Source: Necropsobacter massiliensis (GTDB lineage Bacteria; Pseudomonadota; Gammaproteobacteria; Enterobacterales; Pasteurellaceae). Taken from it: a stretch of 64,000 bases of DNA. Positions within the stretch are counted from its first letter, which is position 1, and every line of letters starts with the position of its first letter. The translations under genes and the position numbers were made by a program. A model generated the notes under the pieces. That model searched no databases. It saw nothing but the letters and a program-made list of their open reading frames with translations, and was not told where the DNA came from. Below, in pieces: positions 26,380 through 35,221 of this stretch. The stretch covers positions 124,001 to 188,000 of the forward strand of contig NZ_LN776178.1 in the NCBI RefSeq assembly GCF_000827595.2, in the 5' to 3' direction.

Positions 26380-26934
26380 TTACAAAATAGCTTTTTCAAA
26401 CAACATTTTCATATTGGCCAAAATCTGTATCGGTTCTAACGGTTGTTCGCTGTTTACCGAAAACGTCATGGCAGCCAGTGCAAAAGAAGCATACATATGC
26501 CCCTGAAATTCGATATTGATTGATTCGTCAGCGTGTTGCGGATGTAAATTTTCAATATATTTTTGTTTTATCAGCTGATACATGTCCTGCCGTAAATGAA
26601 TTTTAGGCGTTTCGATTTTCCATAATGACCGCACTTTTTCCCGGTTTTGCAGTAATAGCGGCGAGACTTCGCGGCTGAATTTTAATGAACTGTATGCAAA
26701 GCGTTTTTCCAGCGCCGGCAGAAAGACCGTTTGTTTGAATTCGTCAATAAGGTGCTTGGCGAGTGCATTTTTATTGGCGTAATGTTTATAAAATGTAGTT
26801 CGGTTGATCTGCGCCTGATCCAAAATATGCTGCACGGTAATGTCATCAAAGTCCATGGTTTTCAGCAGTTCCAAAAACGCATCGCAAATATTTTTTGAGG
26901 TTTTTATAACCCGAATATCTTTTCTGTTTAACAT
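26380..26934 (-). CDS. TetR-family repressor of the export operon
   Basis: A 184-residue regulator with an N-terminal TetR DNA-binding domain (FDDITVQHILDQAQINRTTFYKHYANKN) and a diverged ligand domain. It is divergent from the yhiI-rbbA-yhhJ-like operon, and a 15-bp palindrome lies in the gap, so it most likely represses that operon and responds to an exported compound. The compound is unknown. Confidence 0.88.
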   Translation of the reverse strand: MLNRKDIRVIKTSKNICDAFLELLKTMDFDDITVQHILDQAQINRTTFYKHYANKNALAKHLIDEFKQTVFLPALEKRFAYSSLKFSREVSPLLLQNREKVRSLWKIETPKIHLRQDMYQLIKQKYIENLHPQHADESINIEFQGHMYASFALAAMTFSVNSEQPLEPIQILANMKMLFEKAIL

Positions 26935-27047
26935 GCTACCGCTTTTTTATTATTTCTAGTGAAGATAAGCAACAAAATAATCTAATTTGTCCGTTTAAGC
27001 AACATTTTATCGTTCTTTGATGATTGCAGGTTGTCGGTACATTATCT

Positions 27048-27062
27048 AAACTGAATCAGTTT
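27048..27062. promoter_or_regulatory. Palindromic operator of the export operon
   Basis: AAACTGA-A-TCAGTTT, a perfect 7-1-7 dyad 25 bp before the first gene, at the promoter position. Typical of a TetR-family site. Confidence 0.65.
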
Positions 27063-27086
27063 AATTGAGGTATCTTGGAGTAATCT

Positions 27087-28067
27087 ATGAAAAAATTGTT
27101 GGTGATTATATTGGTCGTGGTGGTGTTGGCGGGAATTGCCTATTGGAAAATCTTCCGTGCGGATTCCGGCACGCCGGAGGGCGTTGCGGTGGTTAACGGG
27201 CGTCTGGAGCTCGATCGCATTGATGTGGCAAGCCTATATGCGGGACGCGTAGAGGAAATTTATGTGCAGGAAGGCGACTTGGTGGAAAAGGATCAACCAC
27301 TGGCTCGACTTTCCTCTACTCAGGTTACGGCACAGTTGAATGCGGCAAAGGCGCAGAAAACACGGGCATTAGAAGCGGTTGTGCGCAGTCAGGCGGAAAT
27401 TGATTCTTATCAGCAACAGGCCAATGTAGCGAAACTGGATCTGGATAACGCAAGAAAGTTAAAACGGGATAATCTGGTTTCCACGACTGAAGTCGCACGT
27501 CGCGAATCCTCTTATCAGGCAGCGGTTGCCGGGGTAAACGCAGCAAAAGCAGCAGAGGCGGAAGCGCAGGCTGCGGTAGAACAAGCTGAAGCGGATATTG
27601 AACGTATTGCCGATATGGATACCGATATGGTGATCAAATCTCCGATTGGTGGGCGAGTGGAGTATAAAATCACTGATGTCGGCAATGTGCTCGGCGTGGG
27701 TGGAAAAGTGGTCAGTGTGTTGGATCTGAATGATGTGTATATCAATGTGTTTTTGCCTTCTTATCAATCTAACCAAGTCAGTATCAATGATGAAGCGCGT
27801 ATCGTTGTGGATGGCGTCGATGCGGTGTTTCCAGCGACAATTACCTATGTGGCATCTGAAGCACAGTTCACGCCGAAATCCGTAGAAACCACGGAGGAGC
27901 GAGCGAAATTAATGTTTAAGGTGAAACTACAAGTGCCGCAGGATATTGCGCGACAGCAACAGGCGTTGTTAAAAGGCGGTATGACGGCATTGGGTTATGT
28001 GAAATATGATCGACAGGCGCAGTGGCCGGAGAATTTGCAGGTAAAATTACCACAGGCACAGCAATAG
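27087..28067 (+). CDS. HlyD-type membrane fusion protein (YhiI-like)
   Basis: Periplasmic adaptor of a tripartite exporter, 326 residues: one N-terminal membrane helix (about 3-21), a biotinyl-lipoyl half motif (GRVEEIYVQEGDLVEKDQPL), a long alanine/glutamate coiled-coil hairpin at about 85-175, and the second lipoyl half and beta-barrel (IKSPIGGRVEYKI). Gene order and lengths match E. coli yhiI-rbbA-yhhJ. Confidence 0.9.
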   Translation: MKKLLVIILVVVVLAGIAYWKIFRADSGTPEGVAVVNGRLELDRIDVASLYAGRVEEIYVQEGDLVEKDQPLARLSSTQVTAQLNAAKAQKTRALEAVVRSQAEIDSYQQQANVAKLDLDNARKLKRDNLVSTTEVARRESSYQAAVAGVNAAKAAEAEAQAAVEQAEADIERIADMDTDMVIKSPIGGRVEYKITDVGNVLGVGGKVVSVLDLNDVYINVFLPSYQSNQVSINDEARIVVDGVDAVFPATITYVASEAQFTPKSVETTEERAKLMFKVKLQVPQDIARQQQALLKGGMTALGYVKYDRQAQWPENLQVKLPQAQQ

Positions 28068-28078
28068 GATAAGGCGTT

Positions 28079-30817
28079 ATGGCGGAAGTAAATGATATCG
28101 CGGTTTCCGTTACGGAGCTAAGCCACAGTTACGGTAAGACGCAGGCTTTAGATAGGGTGTCTTTGCAGATTCCCAGAGGCGTCAGCGTCGGTTTAATCGG
28201 TCCGGATGGGGTGGGAAAATCGACGCTGCTTTCCCTGATTGCCGGGGTGAAAGTGCTGCAACAGGGCACAATAAAGGTCTTTGATAAAGATGTCAGCGAT
28301 AAAACCCAGCGCGACAGTCTGTCTTATCAAGTGGCGTTTATGCCGCAGGGATTAGGCAAAAATTTATATCCTACCCTGTCTATTTATGAAAATATTGAGT
28401 TTCATGCCCGTTTGTTCGGTTTGGCTAAAGATTATCGTAACGCACGGATTCAGCGCCTGCTCAATGCAACCGGTTTGTTACCCTTTGCCGAGCGTGCGGC
28501 AGGCAAATTATCGGGCGGGATGAAACAGAAATTAAGCCTGTGTTGTGCTTTGGTGCATAATCCGGATCTATTGATTCTGGATGAACCGACGACCGGGGTG
28601 GATCCGCTTTCCCGTCGCCAGTTCTGGGAATTGGTGGCGGATCTGCGGCAGGAATCACCACAAATGACCGTCGTTGTCGCCACTGCCTATATTGAGGAGG
28701 CGGAGAAATTCGAACATTTGTTGGCAATGGATGACGGTAAATTAATTGCCGATGCGCCGACCAAGCAGGTGATGGAAGAGACGGAAAGCAGCACGTTGGA
28801 ACAGGCTTATATTAAGTTGTTGCCGCCGGAAAAACGCGGTGCGGAAAACGGTTTGGACATCCCGCCTTTTCAACCGAATAAAGATGAGCCGCCCGCCATT
28901 GAGGCGGAGGGGCTGACCAAGAAATTCGGCGATTTTGTTTCTGTCGATCACGTCAGTTTTACCATTCCGAAAGGTGAGATTTTCGGCTTTTTAGGTTCCA
29001 ACGGTTGTGGTAAATCTACTACCATGAAAATGCTGACCGGTTTGCTGGATGCGACGGAAGGTTCGGCACAGTTATTGGGCAAACCGGTGGATGCTGGCGA
29101 TATTAACACACGCAAAAGAGTAGGTTATATGTCGCAGGCTTTTTCGCTGTATGAAGAACTCAGCGTGCGTCAGAATCTGGAACTGCATGCCAAGCTGTAT
29201 CAAATCGAGAAAAGTCAGTGGCATGACTATGTGAATACAGCGATGGAACAGTTTCATTTAACCGAATTCGCCGATCAAAAACCGGAATCGCTGCCGTTGG
29301 GGATCCGCCAACGTTTGCAGCTTGCCGCCGCTTGTTTGCATAAACCAGAGGTGTTAATTTTGGACGAACCGACCTCGGGCGTGGATCCGGCAGCGCGTGA
29401 TATGTTCTGGGAATATCTGATTAAACTGTCGCGCGAAGATAAGATCACAATTTTTGTCACCACGCATTTCATGAATGAAGCGGAACGCTGTGATCGGATT
29501 TCGTTTATGCACCGCGGTAAAGTGCTTGGGGTTGGCACACCGGAAGAGTTGCGCGAGGGCAAAAACGCAGAGACGCTGGAACAGGCATTTATCATTTATC
29601 TGGAAGAACAGGAAGACGAAGTGACTGCGCCACAGCATGAAACATCGCTTGAAACCTCACCGACTCAGGCGCGAACCGCATATTCGAGCGGTTTTGCAGC
29701 ATGGTTTGCGATGGTGTGGACATTTGCGGTACGCGAAAGCAAAGAATTACTACGCGATAAAATCCGTCTGTTCTTTGCACTGGGCGGACCGGCGGTTATG
29801 CTGGTTGCCATGGCGTCAAGCATATCCTTTGATATTAATCCGCTTAAATTTACCGTGTTGGACCATGATAATACGTCGGAAAGCCGTAAGCTGGTGGAGT
29901 ATTTTAACGGCTCACATTACTTTATTCGTCAGCCCGCTATTTATCATGTGAGTGAAATTAATGAAGTTCTACAAAGCGCACAAGTAAAAATGGTGATTGA
30001 GATACCCGCCGGGTTTGGGCGTGAGATGTTGAACGGGCAAAAACCGGAAGTCGGGTTTTTTATTGACGGCGCATTTCCGTCTATGGCGGAAAATCTGAAA
30101 GGTTCCACGAGCGGTGTGATTGCGCAATATAGCCGCGATTACTTGCGCGCGCAGGGAATCAGTGTAGCGGGAAATTCTATTTTGGAAACCCGTTTTGTCT
30201 ATAACCAGGATTTCCGCAGCGTATTTGCCATGACGCCGGGCATTATTATGCTAGCGATGATGATGGTCCCCTCAATGATGACCGCACTTGGCGTGGTGCG
30301 AGAAAAAGAAATCGGTTCCATTATGAATTTGTACGGTTCACCGGCAACACCGTTGCAGTTTTTACTGGGAAAACAGCTGCCTTATATTATGTTGTCTTTT
30401 TTCAGCTATCTGTTGTTGGTCTGGATTGCTATTGTCTTGTTTGACGTGCCGATTAAAGGTTCCGCGTGGGCGATGTTTTTAGGTGCGGTATTTGTTATTT
30501 GTGCCTCCACAGGCTTCGGGCTGCTGGTATCCAGCTTTGTCAGTTCACAAGTAGCGGCATTGTTTGCCACGGCGATTCTGATTATGGTTCCGACCATGAA
30601 TTTCTCCGGCATGATGTACCCGACCGCAACGCTGTCACCGAATGTGTATTTACTGGCTCACATTTTCCCGGGCGCATGGTTCCAGATTATCAGCTTGGGC
30701 GGTTTTACCAAAGGGCTGGGATTTACCGATTTTCTGCCGAATTATGCGGCGCTGCTGATTATTTACTCCGCTTATTTGGCGCTGGCAGCCCGCTTTCTAA
30801 AGAAACAGGAGAAATAA
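28079..30817 (+). CDS. RbbA-like ABC exporter, two ATPase domains plus permease
   Basis: A 912-residue fusion, almost the length of E. coli RbbA (911). ATPase domain 1 has Walker A GPDGVGKST, signature LSGGMKQ and Walker B LLILDEPTTGVD; domain 2 has Walker A GSNGCGKST and Walker B VLILDEPTSGVD but a degenerate signature (LPLGIRQ). From about residue 530 there is an ABC-2 permease domain with one N-terminal helix and five or six C-terminal helices. It works with the next gene as the inner-membrane exporter. E. coli RbbA was described as ribosome-associated; the membrane part suggests export. Confidence 0.92.
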   Translation: MAEVNDIAVSVTELSHSYGKTQALDRVSLQIPRGVSVGLIGPDGVGKSTLLSLIAGVKVLQQGTIKVFDKDVSDKTQRDSLSYQVAFMPQGLGKNLYPTLSIYENIEFHARLFGLAKDYRNARIQRLLNATGLLPFAERAAGKLSGGMKQKLSLCCALVHNPDLLILDEPTTGVDPLSRRQFWELVADLRQESPQMTVVVATAYIEEAEKFEHLLAMDDGKLIADAPTKQVMEETESSTLEQAYIKLLPPEKRGAENGLDIPPFQPNKDEPPAIEAEGLTKKFGDFVSVDHVSFTIPKGEIFGFLGSNGCGKSTTMKMLTGLLDATEGSAQLLGKPVDAGDINTRKRVGYMSQAFSLYEELSVRQNLELHAKLYQIEKSQWHDYVNTAMEQFHLTEFADQKPESLPLGIRQRLQLAAACLHKPEVLILDEPTSGVDPAARDMFWEYLIKLSREDKITIFVTTHFMNEAERCDRISFMHRGKVLGVGTPEELREGKNAETLEQAFIIYLEEQEDEVTAPQHETSLETSPTQARTAYSSGFAAWFAMVWTFAVRESKELLRDKIRLFFALGGPAVMLVAMASSISFDINPLKFTVLDHDNTSESRKLVEYFNGSHYFIRQPAIYHVSEINEVLQSAQVKMVIEIPAGFGREMLNGQKPEVGFFIDGAFPSMAENLKGSTSGVIAQYSRDYLRAQGISVAGNSILETRFVYNQDFRSVFAMTPGIIMLAMMMVPSMMTALGVVREKEIGSIMNLYGSPATPLQFLLGKQLPYIMLSFFSYLLLVWIAIVLFDVPIKGSAWAMFLGAVFVICASTGFGLLVSSFVSSQVAALFATAILIMVPTMNFSGMMYPTATLSPNVYLLAHIFPGAWFQIISLGGFTKGLGFTDFLPNYAALLIIYSAYLALAARFLKKQEK

Positions 30818-30818
30818 T

Positions 30819-31943
30819 ATGCGTTGGCTAAAAAATGTGGCTTATTTGTCCGTGAAAGAATTTCGCAGCTTATTTACTGACCCCATTTTAATGGTATTGA
30901 TTGTATATATGTTTTCCGTGGCGTTAATTACCATTGCCAATATGCCGACGACTGAAGTGAAAAATGCAGCAGTTGCGGTGGTGGATAATGATCATTCGGT
31001 GCTGTCTTATCGTTTGCGCGATAGCCTGATTCCGCCGAATTTCAAACAGGTGGAAGAAATCAATTATGCCGATATTGATCGGGCAATGGATACCGGAAAA
31101 TATACTTTCGTGCTGGATATTCCACCTAATTATCAACGCGATATGTTGAAAGGACAGGCACCGAAAATTCAGCTGTTGGTGGATGCCACGGCGATGACAC
31201 AAGCCAGTATCGGCAGCTCTTATATTAATCAGACGCTGAGTGCGGAAATTCAGCAGTTTTTGAAAACTGCATCCGTTCAGTCCGCACCGATTAATGCCGC
31301 CATTAACGTACTGTATAACCCGAATTATTCCAGTAAATGGTTAATGGGCACCATGCAGATTGTGGGCAACCTGAATTTGCTGGTATTGCTACTGGTTGGC
31401 GCAGCGGTTATTCGTGAACGGGAACGAGGCACTATCGAGCATTTATTGGTGATGCCGGTCGGTTCCAGCGAAATTGCGGTATCCAAGATTCTGGCTAACG
31501 GCGTGGTGCTGTTGTGTGTCGCCATGCTTTCTCTGACGTTGATTGTCAGAGGCGTGCTGGAAGTGCCGATTGCATTGAACTCTATCCCGCTGTTTGCCTT
31601 AGGCGTGATTACTTTTTTGTTTTCCATTTCGGCGCTGGGGATTTTACTGGCGATTATCGCACCGACTATGCCGCAGTTCGGGCTGCTGTGTATTCCGGTG
31701 TATGTGGTGATGTATCTGCTGTCGGGTACTAACTCACCGCTGGAAAATATGCCGGAATTGGCGCAGCAAATCACCCAGTTTTCGCCGACTACCATATTGG
31801 GCGCGTATGCGCAGGATGTGTTATTCCGCGGTGCAGGTTTTGAGCTGGTATGGGATAAGTTAGTCAAAATGATTGGCTTAGGTATTATCTTTTTAAGTTT
31901 AGCGTTGATGCAGTTTAAATCAATGCTGTCAAGACAAGGTTAA
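30819..31943 (+). CDS. ABC-2 type permease (YhhJ-like)
   Basis: A 374-residue inner-membrane permease, about the length of E. coli YhhJ. One N-terminal helix, a large periplasmic loop, then five or six helices from about residue 180, with the RERERGTIEHLLVMP coupling motif. The ATG overlaps the RbbA stop region (one base between). It completes the exporter with the second permease fused to the ATPase. Confidence 0.92.
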   Translation: MRWLKNVAYLSVKEFRSLFTDPILMVLIVYMFSVALITIANMPTTEVKNAAVAVVDNDHSVLSYRLRDSLIPPNFKQVEEINYADIDRAMDTGKYTFVLDIPPNYQRDMLKGQAPKIQLLVDATAMTQASIGSSYINQTLSAEIQQFLKTASVQSAPINAAINVLYNPNYSSKWLMGTMQIVGNLNLLVLLLVGAAVIRERERGTIEHLLVMPVGSSEIAVSKILANGVVLLCVAMLSLTLIVRGVLEVPIALNSIPLFALGVITFLFSISALGILLAIIAPTMPQFGLLCIPVYVVMYLLSGTNSPLENMPELAQQITQFSPTTILGAYAQDVLFRGAGFELVWDKLVKMIGLGIIFLSLALMQFKSMLSRQG

Positions 31944-31956
31944 TCAGGATTTGAAT

Positions 31957-33354
31957 ATGAAAAAATTGAGCGTTACGACCATCAGCTTACTTGTTGCCGT
32001 ACTTACCGCCTGCCAGAATACGGACATGAGCGCGCAATCAAGCGTGCGGCTGCCGCCCCAATTTGAACACGGGCAGAAGGCAACAGGGGCCGGTGAAATA
32101 TTGCAATGGTGGCGAAACTGGCGGGATCCGCAGCTGACCCGCTTGATTGAACAGGGATTGGCAAATAATCTGGATGTTGCACTGGCGCAGTCCCGTTTAA
32201 GTGAGGCACAGGCGAACAGTCGTGCGGCGGATGCGGATCGCGGACCATCGGTTAGTGCGGTAGCTTCGGGCGGATGGAGTGTAACGGATCTGGATAGCGG
32301 GCGCGTTAATCCGTCGTCATCTCGAAGTTATTCCGGCTTCGGCGCGCTTGTCGCCTCTTGGGAACCGGATTTCTTCGGGCAAAAGCGCAGTGACGCCGAT
32401 GCCGCGCAGCACGTTGCTTTGAGTTATCAGGAGCAAGTTTACGCCGCGCAATTATTGGTCGCCTCACAGATTGCAGAAAACTATTTTAAAATTTACGCCA
32501 CCGAGCAACAAAGTGCGGTGCTAAAACAGAATATTTCTTCATTGCAGCAGTTACAACGTTATATCAAAGGACGCTTTGTCGCAGGTGATGCCACCGCCTA
32601 TGAAGTGAATGAAATCAATAGTCAGATTTCCGCCTTACAGGCAAAACAGGCGACATTGCAGGCGCAGGCGGACAGCTATCAGCGCAATATTGCCGTATTG
32701 TTGGGGCAACCAGCGCAGGGATTTCGGGTAGTGAAACAGGGCGATCCGCTGGCACACATTCCTACCGCGCCGTCTGGACAGCAGCCGGGCAATTTAGTGG
32801 AACGCCGTCCTGATATTCGTGCGAATGCGCAACAAATTCAGGCGGCAATGGCAAAAGTTGCTAGCGCCAAGGCGGATTTGTATCCGCGCTTTGATATTAC
32901 CTTCGCAGGACACGGCGGACGAATTGAGCTGAATAACGATTTATCGCACGTTTCCGGGTTGGGCAGCCTGCTGAGTCTCGGTGTACAGCTACCGATTTTT
33001 ACCAACGGGCGGATTCAGGCGAATATTGATGCCGCCGATGCGCGGCTGAAAGGTGCGTTAATTCAGTACGATAAAACGCTGCTGACGGCGTTGAGCGAAG
33101 TGGACAGTGCCTATCAGATGCAATATAGCCTGACCAATCAGACCCGATTGTTACAGACCGCTTATCAGCAGGCGGAAAAACAAGCGCGCGATGCGCAGGC
33201 GCTGTTCCGCCATGGTGAGAAAACGTTGGATGTAGCATTGCGCGCGCAGATTTCAGCGTTAAATTACCGTGCACAGATTATTGAATCCCAATTAAACAGT
33301 GCACAGAATCTGATTAATTTATATAAAGCGCTGGGGGGCGGCTGGCAGCCGTAA
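31957..33354 (+). CDS. Outer-membrane efflux lipoprotein (NodT family)
   Basis: TolC-like channel, 465 residues. Signal peptide with lipobox LTAC (Cys near 17), then two OEP repeats; landmarks are QWWRNWRDPQLTRLIEQGL, VASQIAENYF and VERRPDIRANAQQI. Start ATG 31957 has an AGGA site; a TTG two codons earlier is also in frame. Its presence makes this a full inner-to-outer-membrane pump; E. coli yhiI-rbbA-yhhJ lacks such a gene. Confidence 0.92.
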   Translation: MKKLSVTTISLLVAVLTACQNTDMSAQSSVRLPPQFEHGQKATGAGEILQWWRNWRDPQLTRLIEQGLANNLDVALAQSRLSEAQANSRAADADRGPSVSAVASGGWSVTDLDSGRVNPSSSRSYSGFGALVASWEPDFFGQKRSDADAAQHVALSYQEQVYAAQLLVASQIAENYFKIYATEQQSAVLKQNISSLQQLQRYIKGRFVAGDATAYEVNEINSQISALQAKQATLQAQADSYQRNIAVLLGQPAQGFRVVKQGDPLAHIPTAPSGQQPGNLVERRPDIRANAQQIQAAMAKVASAKADLYPRFDITFAGHGGRIELNNDLSHVSGLGSLLSLGVQLPIFTNGRIQANIDAADARLKGALIQYDKTLLTALSEVDSAYQMQYSLTNQTRLLQTAYQQAEKQARDAQALFRHGEKTLDVALRAQISALNYRAQIIESQLNSAQNLINLYKALGGGWQP

Positions 33355-33429
33355 TCGTAATCCTAACAGAATGGCTATACGATAATTGCGGTTGAATGTT
33401 CATACCTACCGAAACGGTAGAAAATTCGA

Positions 33430-33460
33430 CCGCACTTTTTGCGTCAAATAAAAAGTGCGG
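33430..33460. terminator. Uptake-signal pair after the export operon
   Basis: CCGCACTTTTT and AAAAAGTGCGG face each other across a 9-nt loop, followed by a T-rich tail. Confidence 0.72.
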
Positions 33461-33475
33461 GTGTTTTTTGCCGCA

Positions 33476-33597
33476 TTATACTTTCAACGCCTCAATCACC
33501 GCCCACAATGCCGGCGAGTCCATCTATCGCCAAATCTTCAGGCAGATAATCAATTCCCAAGGCATGTGCCAATTTTTGGTAAAAATCGCCTAACTAA
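33476..33597 (-). pseudogene. C-terminal gene remnant, frameshifted
   Basis: Read on the minus strand this gives protein-like sequence, LGDFYQKLAHALGIDYLPED, then continues best after a frameshift as PALWAVIEALKV and a stop at 33476. No start or upstream part remains: three bases before it begins the first 158-bp repeat. I do not recognise the family. Confidence 0.4.
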
Positions 33598-33600
33598 AGT

Positions 33601-33758
33601 TGTAGGGACGCCACGCTGGCGTCCGAAAACATCGCATACGCACAAATATTGAATTAAAATCTAAACGGTCAAATTCCCATAAAAATATATCCATTTTTGC
33701 GTAAAATGAGATTGGTGAAATAGTGAAATTGTAGCGGACGCGAGCGTCGCGCCCCTAC
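33601..33758. repeat. 158-bp MITE/REPIN-like repeat, copy 1
   Basis: Begins TGTAGGGACGCCACGCTGGC and ends with an inverted, similar sequence (CGAGCGTCGCGCCCCTAC). Each end forms its own hairpin (GGACGCC / GGCGTCC at the left; GGACGCGA / TCGCGCCC at the right). The AT-rich middle has no ORF. It is nearly the same as copy 2. Confidence 0.85.
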
Positions 33759-33803
33759 GAGGTTTTAATGAAGAATAACGATCGAGATTTTACCCCGATA
33801 ACA

Positions 33804-33961
33804 TGTAGGGACGCCACGCTGGCGTCCGAAAATGTGAAATACGCACAAATATCAAATTAAAATCAAAACGGTCAAATTTTCATAAAAATATCCCCATTTT
33901 TGCGTAAAATGAGATTGGTGAAATAGTGAAATTGTAGCGGACGCGAGCGTCGCGCCCCTAC
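33804..33961. repeat. 158-bp MITE/REPIN-like repeat, copy 2
   Basis: Same orientation and same length as copy 1, with identical ends and small differences in the middle, after a 45-bp spacer. No transposase is nearby, so it would be moved by an enzyme encoded elsewhere. Confidence 0.85.
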
Positions 33962-34051
33962 GGGGTATCCATTCTATATATTGAAATTCAGCGACAAACC
34001 GTTCGCATTCCATTACACTTGTTCCAATTTCACAAACAAAAGGAAAGCAAA

Positions 34052-34759
34052 ATGCACATTCATTGTATTCAACACGAGAGTTTTGAAGCTCCGGGGGCAT
34101 ATTTAGATTGGGCGCAGGCACGTGGCTATTCGATCAGTTTTTCCAAAGTGTATGAGAACGAGTCGTTGCCTGAAAGCGTGGAACACATTGATTTGCTGCT
34201 GATTATGGGCGGGCCGCAAAGCCCGAGTTCCAGCAAAGCGGAGTTTCCACATTTTGATAGCCAAGCGGAACAAGCGTTGATTCGCCGTTGCATTGATGCA
34301 GGTAAAGCCGTGGTGGGTGTGTGTTTGGGGGCACAGCTGATCGGTGAAGCCTTGGGCGCTGCATACGGACATAGTCCTGAAAAAGAAATCGGCGTGTTTC
34401 CGATTCAGCTCACGGCGCAGGGATTGCAGGATCCGCTCATCAACCATTTTGGCGACACCCTTGCCGTTGGGCATTGGCACAACGATATGCCGGGTTTAAC
34501 TGCCGACTGCCAAATTCTTGCGACCAGTGCTGGCTGCCCACGTCAAATTGTCCGTTACACTTCAAAAGTGTATGGTTTTCAATGCCATATGGAAATCACG
34601 CCTGAAGTGGCAAGTTTGTTAATCGCCAGCGAACCGCAGCTAGACCAGCTCAGCCAGCAACATCCATTTGTGCAACGTGCCGATGAAATCGCTTATTACG
34701 ATTATCGAGAAATGAACGAGAAATTGCATCAATTTCTGGATAAACTGATAGCGAGTTGA
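34052..34759 (+). CDS. Class I glutamine amidotransferase-like protein
   Basis: A 235-residue stand-alone GATase-1 domain resembling the glutaminase half of GMP synthase. The nucleophile elbow is GVCLGAQ and the His/Glu pair is in FQCHMEIT; LLLIMGGPQSPS forms the oxyanion region. No synthase domain is attached, so the acceptor of ammonia is unknown; gamma-glutamyl hydrolase activity on small amines is another possibility for such proteins. Start ATG 34052 has an AGGAAAG site; the frame extends 11 codons upstream into the repeat flank. Confidence 0.86.
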   Translation: MHIHCIQHESFEAPGAYLDWAQARGYSISFSKVYENESLPESVEHIDLLLIMGGPQSPSSSKAEFPHFDSQAEQALIRRCIDAGKAVVGVCLGAQLIGEALGAAYGHSPEKEIGVFPIQLTAQGLQDPLINHFGDTLAVGHWHNDMPGLTADCQILATSAGCPRQIVRYTSKVYGFQCHMEITPEVASLLIASEPQLDQLSQQHPFVQRADEIAYYDYREMNEKLHQFLDKLIAS

Positions 34760-35221
34760 GCGGATAAAATTAGAAAAAATTTGACCGCTTATATTTTCAA
34801 AACGGCACAAAAAATGACCGCACTTTTGTTTCAAAAGAAAAAGTGCGGGTGAAAATGTTGATGAAATGGAACAGAGGGGCAGATTTTAGGGAAAATTTGC
34901 GAATTATGCCACATTCACCGCGTCGCTAATGGCATAACAATGTTCGCCTGCGCGTTTAGCACTTGGCAAACAAATTGTGTTGTTGATGATTGTCAGCAGC
35001 AATCATATGGCGATGCCGGCATGCTAGATCGCTTAATTAATTTCCTTTATTTTGCACGGTATCGCTTTTTCTGTGTGGTGCCTTTCGAGCGCTTCTTAAA
35101 GTTGCGAGATTAAGTGGCTTTCTGCCATAATAATCCCCCATTAAGTTAAAGTTTTAATAGGGATTTTATGGTTTTTAATCGCTAAAATCTTTATGAGAGC
35201 ACGTCATAATATCGAAATAAT
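34760..35221. other. Gene-free stretch with uptake-signal pair and a coding remnant
   Basis: Holds a facing uptake-signal pair at 34817-34849 (likely terminator of the amidotransferase gene). On the minus strand around 34909-34975 there is a short open tail, LPSAKRAGEHCYAISDAVNV, ending in a stop, that looks like the last residues of a lost gene. Nothing else is recognised apart from AT-rich DNA before the patatin gene. Confidence 0.4.

Noticed and set aside
33601-33961. CRISPR or phage att duplication
   Set aside because: Only two copies, with hairpin inverted ends and a conserved middle; a mobile repeat explains it better.
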